Shown here: positions 6,522 through 10,406 of the stretch, piece after piece
Position numbering within the stretch: position 1 is the stretch's first letter
How the letters are laid out: every line of letters begins with the position of its first letter
Assembly: GCA_031284665.1 (NCBI GenBank)
Contig: JAITXR010000088.1
Location: forward strand, 1 to 10,406
Direction: 5' to 3'
Length of the DNA stretch: 10,406 nt
From: Paludibacter sp.
GTDB lineage: Bacteria; Bacteroidota; Bacteroidia; Bacteroidales; Paludibacteraceae
Position numbers and translations under genes: made by a program
Notes under the pieces: model-generated
The model's input: only the letters and a program-made list of their open reading frames with translations
Database searches by the model: none
What the model was told of the DNA's origin: nothing

Positions 6522-6555
6522 TTGGAATCATTAAATTCTTGGAATCATTAAATTC
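6522..6555. repeat. Perfect tandem duplication of a 17-base unit
   Basis: TTGGAATCATTAAATTC at 6522-6538 is repeated without change and without spacer at 6539-6555. Two copies only. Confidence 0.95.
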
Positions 6556-6997
6556 ACTGCAATATACAAATATGCGAAGCGATTATTTATATATTAAATA
6601 AATTATTCAAAAACACTGCAACAAATATTTATATTATCAATAATTGTTTAAGATATTAATCTGAGTTCTATATAATAATATTTTCTAAAAGATTAATATT
6701 CAGATATATTTTTGTCCGTTAGGGGAATAGTTATTGTTTTGTATCCTGTTTCCTATTGATATGTATTCCATACTGGAAATTTGGGAACGAATATTTTTTT
6801 AATTAACCTTATTTTTTTACATCTCACCTTTCAAGACTTGCGGAAGTTGAATATTTAATTATAGATTGTGAATATTGAATATAACATAATCTGCAAAAAG
6901 CAGCATTCAAAACAATCACCAATAAAAAAAACGAATATTTTCCAACAACATTAACAAAATTTAACTTTAAAAAGTATCATAATATCAAAATTACCAA

Positions 6998-7005
6998 TAT
7001 CTTTG
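6998..7005 (+). promoter_or_regulatory. -7 element (TATCTTTG) for the gene at 7136
   Basis: Exact TAnnTTTG on the plus strand, predicting a start near 7012 and a 124-base leader that would contain the hairpin at 7053-7084. No TTTG is present at the expected -33 position. Confidence 0.55.
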
Positions 7006-7052
7006 CCTGAATAAACAGATAATTTTTCATAGTTAAGGTTTAGGTAAAACTG

Positions 7053-7084
7053 AATAAAGCGGGGCTGCGAAGTCACGCTTTATT
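7053..7084 (+). promoter_or_regulatory. Structured leader hairpin with a GNRA tetraloop
   Basis: AATAAAGCG (7053-7061) pairs with CGCTTTATT (7076-7084) over 9 bp. After a G/A mismatch, GGCT (7063-7066) pairs with AGTC (7071-7074, one G-U), closing a GCGA tetraloop at 7067-7070. The following sequence is T-rich (TTTCATTATCTATTTATATTTTTT) but not a clean T-run. It could be a leader regulatory structure, a weak terminator or part of a small RNA. It does not match any riboswitch I know. Confidence 0.55.
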
Positions 7085-7135
7085 TCATTATCTATTTATA
7101 TTTTTTCTGAAAAAACCATTTTACATTCTAATAAT

Positions 7136-7567
7136 ATGGACAGTTTTGATGATTATATTTACCTGATTATACTTGCAGCAAGTATAGTTGGAGGTCTGCT
7201 CAAAAAAGGCAAAAAAAACGCCAAGCAAGCAACCGCGAAACAGCAAATTCCTTCTCCTTCGGCTTTTGAGCCTGACGAAACGTATATTGCCGACGAAGTT
7301 CAACCTGCGCCGCTTACTCAATACTTGCCCGAAAGCGTTATTAGTTACGAAAATACCACAGACACTTCGGTGCTAAGGTTAAAAAACGATATGAAATCTG
7401 TTTTTACAGAACTAAAAAAAGACCGGCAAAAATCTCAATTTCAAAGCGACGAAGAGGAAAAAGAAGAGTGGAGTTCGGAATTTAAATTTGAATTTGACGA
7501 TGCCGACGAAGTCCGAAAAGCCATTGTTTATAGCGAAGTTTTCGCTCCTAAATATAACTTGGTTTAA
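7136..7567 (+). CDS. Small membrane-anchored hypothetical protein
   Basis: A 143-residue protein of unknown function. Residues ~6-22 (DYIYLIILAASIVGGLL) form one hydrophobic segment followed by KKGKKNAK, so the N-terminus should be in the inner membrane with the rest in the cytoplasm. The middle (~30-75) is low in predicted structure and rich in Pro, Ser, Gln and Thr. Residues ~100-125 are strongly acidic (SDEEEKEEW, FEFDDADE). The C-terminal segment DEVRKAIVYSEVFAPKY (~124-140) resembles a motif ending many small Bacteroidota membrane proteins, which supports a real gene. Start at ATG 7136, with no Shine-Dalgarno, after a long leader with a hairpin. It has its own candidate promoter and greA downstream on the same strand. 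I cannot assign a job. Confidence 0.8.
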   Translation: MDSFDDYIYLIILAASIVGGLLKKGKKNAKQATAKQQIPSPSAFEPDETYIADEVQPAPLTQYLPESVISYENTTDTSVLRLKNDMKSVFTELKKDRQKSQFQSDEEEKEEWSSEFKFEFDDADEVRKAIVYSEVFAPKYNLV

Positions 7568-7618
7568 TTTTTTATAAAAATTTAATTCATTTTCAGCACA
7601 GAATAAAAAAAAATATCA

Positions 7619-7626
7619 TACCTTTG
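7619..7626 (+). promoter_or_regulatory. -7 element (TACCTTTG) for the greA operon
   Basis: Exact TAnnTTTG, predicting a start near 7633 and a 91-base leader for greA. The terminator-like hairpin at 7646-7675 falls inside this leader. Confidence 0.6.
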
Positions 7627-7645
7627 TAAATGCGATAAGCAAACA

Positions 7646-7675
7646 GAGTTCCGGCAAATGTCGGAATTCTTTTTT
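7646..7675 (+). terminator. Intrinsic terminator-like hairpin in the greA leader
   Basis: GAGTTCCGGC (7646-7655) pairs with GTCGGAATTC (7660-7669), 10 bp with two G-U pairs and an AAAT loop, followed directly by six T (7670-7675). It lies 79 bases past the stop of the upstream gene and only about 14 bases past the predicted greA start, so it may end the upstream transcript, attenuate greA, or both. Confidence 0.75.
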
Positions 7676-7723
7676 GTCTGATAACACAATACCAAACAAT
7701 TAAACAACACAAAACACACTATT

Positions 7724-8194
7724 ATGGCAGTAATTTATATGACGGCAGATGGCTACAAAAAACTTGTCGAAGAACTGAACGAGTTGGAAAGAATCCAGCG
7801 TCCTGCAATATCAAAACAAATAGCCGAAGCCCGCGATAAAGGCGACCTTTCGGAAAACGCGGAATACGATGCCGCCAAAGAGGCACAAGGAATGCTCGAA
7901 ATGAAAATTTCGCAGTTAAAAAACACCATTGCCTCTGCTCGAATGATTGACGAAAGCCGTATCAAAACCAATGAAGTACAGATACTTACTAAGATAAAAA
8001 TCAAAAACCTCAAAACAAGTCAGATTATGACCTACACAATTGTGTCGGAAAGCGAGGCTGATTTACAATCGGGCAAACTATCGGTTACTACACCCATTGC
8101 CAAAGGCTTGTTGGGGAAAAAAATTGGCGACAAAGCAGTAATTACCGTTCCAGCCGGAACTTTAGAATTTGAAGTACTCGAAATTTCGTTATAA
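7724..8194 (+). CDS. greA: Transcription elongation factor GreA
   Basis: A 156-residue transcript-cleavage factor that enters the secondary channel of RNA polymerase and stimulates cleavage of backtracked RNA so that stalled complexes resume. Residues ~1-75 form the antiparallel coiled coil. Its tip motif DKGDLSENAEYDAAKEAQ (38-55) keeps the acidic Asp41 and Glu44 that help bind the catalytic Mg2+. Residues ~80-156 form the FKBP-like C-terminal domain (SPIA-type segment VTTPIAKGLLGKKIGD, AGTLEFEVLEI). Length is standard (about 158 in E. coli). Start at ATG 7724 after an A/C-rich leader with no Shine-Dalgarno, normal for Bacteroidota. It heads a likely operon with the HIT gene 9 bases downstream. 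GreA rather than GreB is preferred from the tip motif. Confidence 0.97.
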   Translation: MAVIYMTADGYKKLVEELNELERIQRPAISKQIAEARDKGDLSENAEYDAAKEAQGMLEMKISQLKNTIASARMIDESRIKTNEVQILTKIKIKNLKTSQIMTYTIVSESEADLQSGKLSVTTPIAKGLLGKKIGDKAVITVPAGTLEFEVLEISL

Positions 8195-8203
8195 AATCCG
8201 ACA

Positions 8204-8596
8204 ATGGCAACAATTTTCAGTAAAATAGCAGCCGGCGAAATTCCCAGTTACAAAATTGCCGAAGACAACAAGTACTTCGCCTTTCTGGACATCAATCCAA
8301 TGCGCAAAGGGCACACGCTTGTAATTCCCAAACGCGAAAACGATTATGTTTTTGACTTGACCGACACGGAACTGTCCGAACTTGTGGTTTTTGCAAAAAA
8401 AATAGCCCTCGCAATCAAAAAAGCAACAAACTGCAAACGTGTGGGAATGTTGACTGTGGGCTTGGAAGTGCCACACACACATATTCATCTCGTGCCTTTC
8501 GACAACGAATCGCAAATGAATATTGCAAACCCAAAACTCAAACTTTCCGACGACGAAATGAGCGAAATTGCACAAGCAATCAGACAAATGCTTTGA
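8204..8596 (+). CDS. HIT family nucleotide hydrolase/transferase
   Basis: A 130-residue protein of the histidine triad superfamily, closest in layout to the HINT/Fhit-like bacterial proteins that hydrolyse nucleoside phosphoramidates or dinucleotides such as AMP-lysine or Ap4A. The N-terminal IFSKIAAGEIPSYKI (4-18) and FLDINPMRKGHTLVIPKR (27-44) are conserved nucleotide-pocket segments. The catalytic triad motif is HTHIHLV, with His91, His93 and His95. It is cytoplasmic, with no signal peptide. The start at 8204 lies 9 bases after the greA stop, so the genes are co-transcribed. greA and HIT genes are neighbours in many Bacteroidota as I recall, though no functional link is proven. The physiological substrate is unknown. 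Confidence 0.93.
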   Translation: MATIFSKIAAGEIPSYKIAEDNKYFAFLDINPMRKGHTLVIPKRENDYVFDLTDTELSELVVFAKKIALAIKKATNCKRVGMLTVGLEVPHTHIHLVPFDNESQMNIANPKLKLSDDEMSEIAQAIRQML

Positions 8597-8619
8597 GAAT
8601 AATTTCAAAAAAAAACGCA

Positions 8620-9972
8620 ATGTCAACCCGACGCACTCTTATAAGCAATGCCACAATCATTAACGAGCAACGTCAATACATTGCTTCGGTAGTAATTTGC
8701 GACAGCCGCATCGAAGATATTTTCGAAGGCGAAAACAGCTTTCCCCACGAGGCTCAATACAGCGAAAAAATAGACGCACGCGGAATGTTTTTGTTCCCCG
8801 GCGCAATAGATGTTCACGTGCATTTCAGAGAGCCCGGACTTACTCACAAAGCCGACATTGCAAGCGAAAGCCGAGCAGCAGCAGCGGGCGGAGTTACTAC
8901 GTTTATGGATATGCCAAACAGCATCCCGCAGACTACCACCATCGACAATCTGGAGGCAAAATACACGCTGGCAGCACAATCGGCAGTTATAAATTATTCG
9001 TTTTATTTAGGTGCTACAAACGATAATTTTGACCAAATCCGACAATTAGAATACGGACAAGCCTGCGGAATAAAAATATTTTTGGGCGCATCAACAGGAA
9101 ATATGCTCGTTAATAAAAACGACATACTTAGCAAAATTTTTGCCGAAAGTCAATCGCTTATCGCCGTTCACAGCGAAGACGAAACAATAATTACCGCAAA
9201 CAAAGCAAAATATAAAGCACTTTTCGGCGATAATATTCCGATAGAATATCATCCGCTAATCCGCTCAGCCGAAGCCTGTTACGTATCAACAGCCAAAACT
9301 GTGGAAATGGCGCACAAATACGGCACACGCCTTCACGTTGCGCATATATCCACAGCAAGAGAACTCGCACTGTTTGAATCGGACAAAGCGGATTTCGACA
9401 AAAAAATTACCGCCGAAGCCTGCGTTCATCATCTCTGGTTTTGCGGCGCAGATTACAAATCGCTCGGCACAAAAATAAAATGTAATCCGGCAATAAAAAC
9501 TGCCGCCGACCGCCAAGCATTGCGCCAAGCAATAAATTCGGGCAAAATTGACTTAATCGCTACCGACCACGCACCACATTTGCTGAGCGAAAAACAAGGC
9601 GATTGCCTCACTGCCGCCTCCGGTTGCCCAATTATACAATATTCGCTCACAGCGATGCTCGAACTCGCCAAACAAAATGTATTTACCTACGCCACCGTAG
9701 CCGAAAAAATGTGCCACGCCCCTGCCCTACTCTACCGAGTAAAAAATAGAGGTTTTATCCGACAAGGTTATTATGCTGATTTAGTGTTAGTTAATCCTAA
9801 CTGTCAATGGGAAGTAAATGCCGAAAATATTTTATCGAAATGCGCTTGGTCGCCATTTGAAAGCACCACATTCAGCCACAAAATCCAGACAACTTGGGTA
9901 AATGGACAAAAAGTATATGATAACGGCAAAATTGACGATGCCGGCAGAGGGCAAAGGATAGAATTTATTTGA
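8620..9972 (+). CDS. pyrC: Dihydroorotase
   Basis: A 450-residue zinc amidohydrolase catalysing reversible cyclisation of carbamoyl-L-aspartate to dihydroorotate, the third step of pyrimidine synthesis in the cytoplasm. The metal ligands are visible: DVHVHFREPG (64-73; His66, His68), the probable carboxylated Lys152 in GIKIFLGASTGNM, His184 in VHSEDE, His242 in HVAHIS, and catalytic Asp316 in ATDHAPH. FMDMPN (95-100) and KIKCNPAIK (285-293) are substrate-side segments. Keeping both Lys152 and Asp316 argues for an active enzyme. I choose ATG 8620 (MSTRRTLISN), 23 bases after the HIT stop; a TTG at 8593 overlapping that stop would add 9 residues. Allantoinase and dihydropyrimidinase are relatives, but MPN and ATDHAPH with this layout favour dihydroorotase. 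Likely third gene of the greA operon. Confidence 0.93.
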   Translation: MSTRRTLISNATIINEQRQYIASVVICDSRIEDIFEGENSFPHEAQYSEKIDARGMFLFPGAIDVHVHFREPGLTHKADIASESRAAAAGGVTTFMDMPNSIPQTTTIDNLEAKYTLAAQSAVINYSFYLGATNDNFDQIRQLEYGQACGIKIFLGASTGNMLVNKNDILSKIFAESQSLIAVHSEDETIITANKAKYKALFGDNIPIEYHPLIRSAEACYVSTAKTVEMAHKYGTRLHVAHISTARELALFESDKADFDKKITAEACVHHLWFCGADYKSLGTKIKCNPAIKTAADRQALRQAINSGKIDLIATDHAPHLLSEKQGDCLTAASGCPIIQYSLTAMLELAKQNVFTYATVAEKMCHAPALLYRVKNRGFIRQGYYADLVLVNPNCQWEVNAENILSKCAWSPFESTTFSHKIQTTWVNGQKVYDNGKIDDAGRGQRIEFI

Positions 9973-10050
9973 GAGCAGCAAACAATACAATTGGGTTTTA
10001 AATCGTTTCGACTGCGACACTAAAAACAACATTAAAACAATTTTAATTTT

Positions 10051-10406
10051 ATGAATAATCGTTTTTCGACCGGAATATTTGTTGCAACGCTGGCAGTTAC
10101 AGTGCTGTTGGCGGCGTGCAATAACCAAAAAAAACATTACATACATAATCAAGTTCACGCGCAAGGGACTTATTATTCAGCCATTTACAGCAACCCGCAA
10201 AACGAGGATTTACAAGCGCAAATCGAAGATTTTTTTGCAAAATTTGATGCCTCGTTATCAAATTATAATCCTAATTCTACAATTTCAAAAATCAATCGTA
10301 ACGAAGATTCGCTACGCACCGACTCGCTTTTTGAAACAATGTTTTGTATCGCACAAAAAATTTCGGAACAAAGCAACGGCGCATTCGATATTACAGTTGC
10401 GCCTCT
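10051..10406 (+). CDS. apbE: FAD:protein FMN transferase, ApbE family, lipoprotein (3' end outside window)
   Basis: The first 118 codons of an ApbE-type flavin transferase, which uses FAD to attach FMN to a Thr/Ser of target proteins such as NqrB, NqrC or RnfG on the outer face of the inner membrane. Residues 1-22 are a lipoprotein signal peptide (TLAVTVLLAAC) with Cys23 predicted to be lipidated. The mature start AQGTYYSAIYS (37-47) matches the ApbE opening (QGT.Y). FDASLSNYNPNSTISKINRN (65-84) is the conserved segment with the S-x-Y-x4-S pattern, and GAFDITVAP (110-118) is the start of the flavin-binding motif. The Mg2+ and FAD residues further on are outside the window. No clear TAnnTTTG lies in the 78-base gap after pyrC; it may be read from the pyrC transcript. 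Neighbouring flavoprotein targets are not visible here. Confidence 0.88.
   Translation, partial: MNNRFSTGIFVATLAVTVLLAACNNQKKHYIHNQVHAQGTYYSAIYSNPQNEDLQAQIEDFFAKFDASLSNYNPNSTISKINRNEDSLRTDSLFETMFCIAQKISEQSNGAFDITVAP

Larger units (their letters stand above)
6411..7135. other. 725-base AT-rich divergent spacer
   Basis: No protein-like ORF on either strand. It contains the DUF4199 promoter, a 17-base tandem duplication (6522-6555), a 10-base inverted repeat (ATATTAATCT 6653-6662 with AGATTAATAT 6690-6699) just upstream of a TATTTTTG match (6707-6714), and the promoter and hairpin leader of the gene at 7136. Bases 6491-6520 are noticeably richer in GC than their surroundings but match nothing I recognise. 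A small RNA gene is possible but not shown. Confidence 0.7.

Noticed and set aside
7012..7135. Known riboswitch in the 7136 leader
   Set aside because: I compared it from memory with preQ1, SAM, TPP and cobalamin motifs and found no conserved core; only the hairpin stands.
8189..8626. 145-codon minus-strand ORF opposite the HIT gene
   Set aside because: Phe/Cys/His-rich antisense of the HIT reading frame with no independent support.

Overview
The window reads as a chromosomal segment of a Bacteroidota bacterium, probably Bacteroidia. The evidence is AT-rich intergenic DNA, several matches to the Bacteroidota -7 promoter element TAnnTTTG, start codons without Shine-Dalgarno sequences but with A-rich leaders, and lineage-typical proteins (a DUF4199 membrane protein, a lipoprotein S41 peptidase, a cytoplasmic GH13 amylase, a greA-HIT pair). 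I see no tRNA or rRNA gene, CRISPR array, transposase or phage gene.

Layout. Bases 1-968 (minus) hold the N-terminal two thirds or so of a lipoprotein S41 protease that runs off the left edge. Bases 969-1198 are a repeat-rich spacer. Bases 1199-2881 (minus) encode a cytoplasmic alpha-amylase family protein. It diverges from a conserved but functionally unassigned FAD-dependent dehydrogenase (3015-4577, plus) across a spacer with two overlapping back-to-back candidate promoters built on an inverted repeat. A 362-base convergent spacer (4578-4939) carries heptamer repeats, an 18-base perfect palindrome and a possible small insertion. Next is a two-gene minus-strand operon: DUF4199 membrane protein (5895-6410), then a polyprenol-phosphate-type GT2 glycosyltransferase (4940-5890). 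A 725-base AT-rich spacer (6411-7135) contains a tandem duplication, candidate promoters and a GNRA-capped hairpin in the leader of a small membrane-anchored hypothetical protein (7136-7567). The right part is a likely plus-strand operon, greA (7724-8194), HIT hydrolase (8204-8596) and dihydroorotase pyrC (8620-9972). It starts from a good promoter followed at once by a terminator-like hairpin. An ApbE-type FMN transferase lipoprotein begins at 10051 and is cut by the right edge.

The coding content is mostly housekeeping: starch/glycogen turnover, transcript-cleavage rescue of RNA polymerase, pyrimidine synthesis, envelope glycosylation and flavin attachment. The unusual content is between the genes. 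Several intergenic tracts have a 7-base period but unrelated sequences (GTACCGT, TTCTTTG, GTAAAAT), and two different perfect palindromes sit in or next to such tracts. The short greA leader bounded by a promoter and a terminator resembles the E. coli greA/GraL arrangement. No defence, secretion or mobile system is visible.
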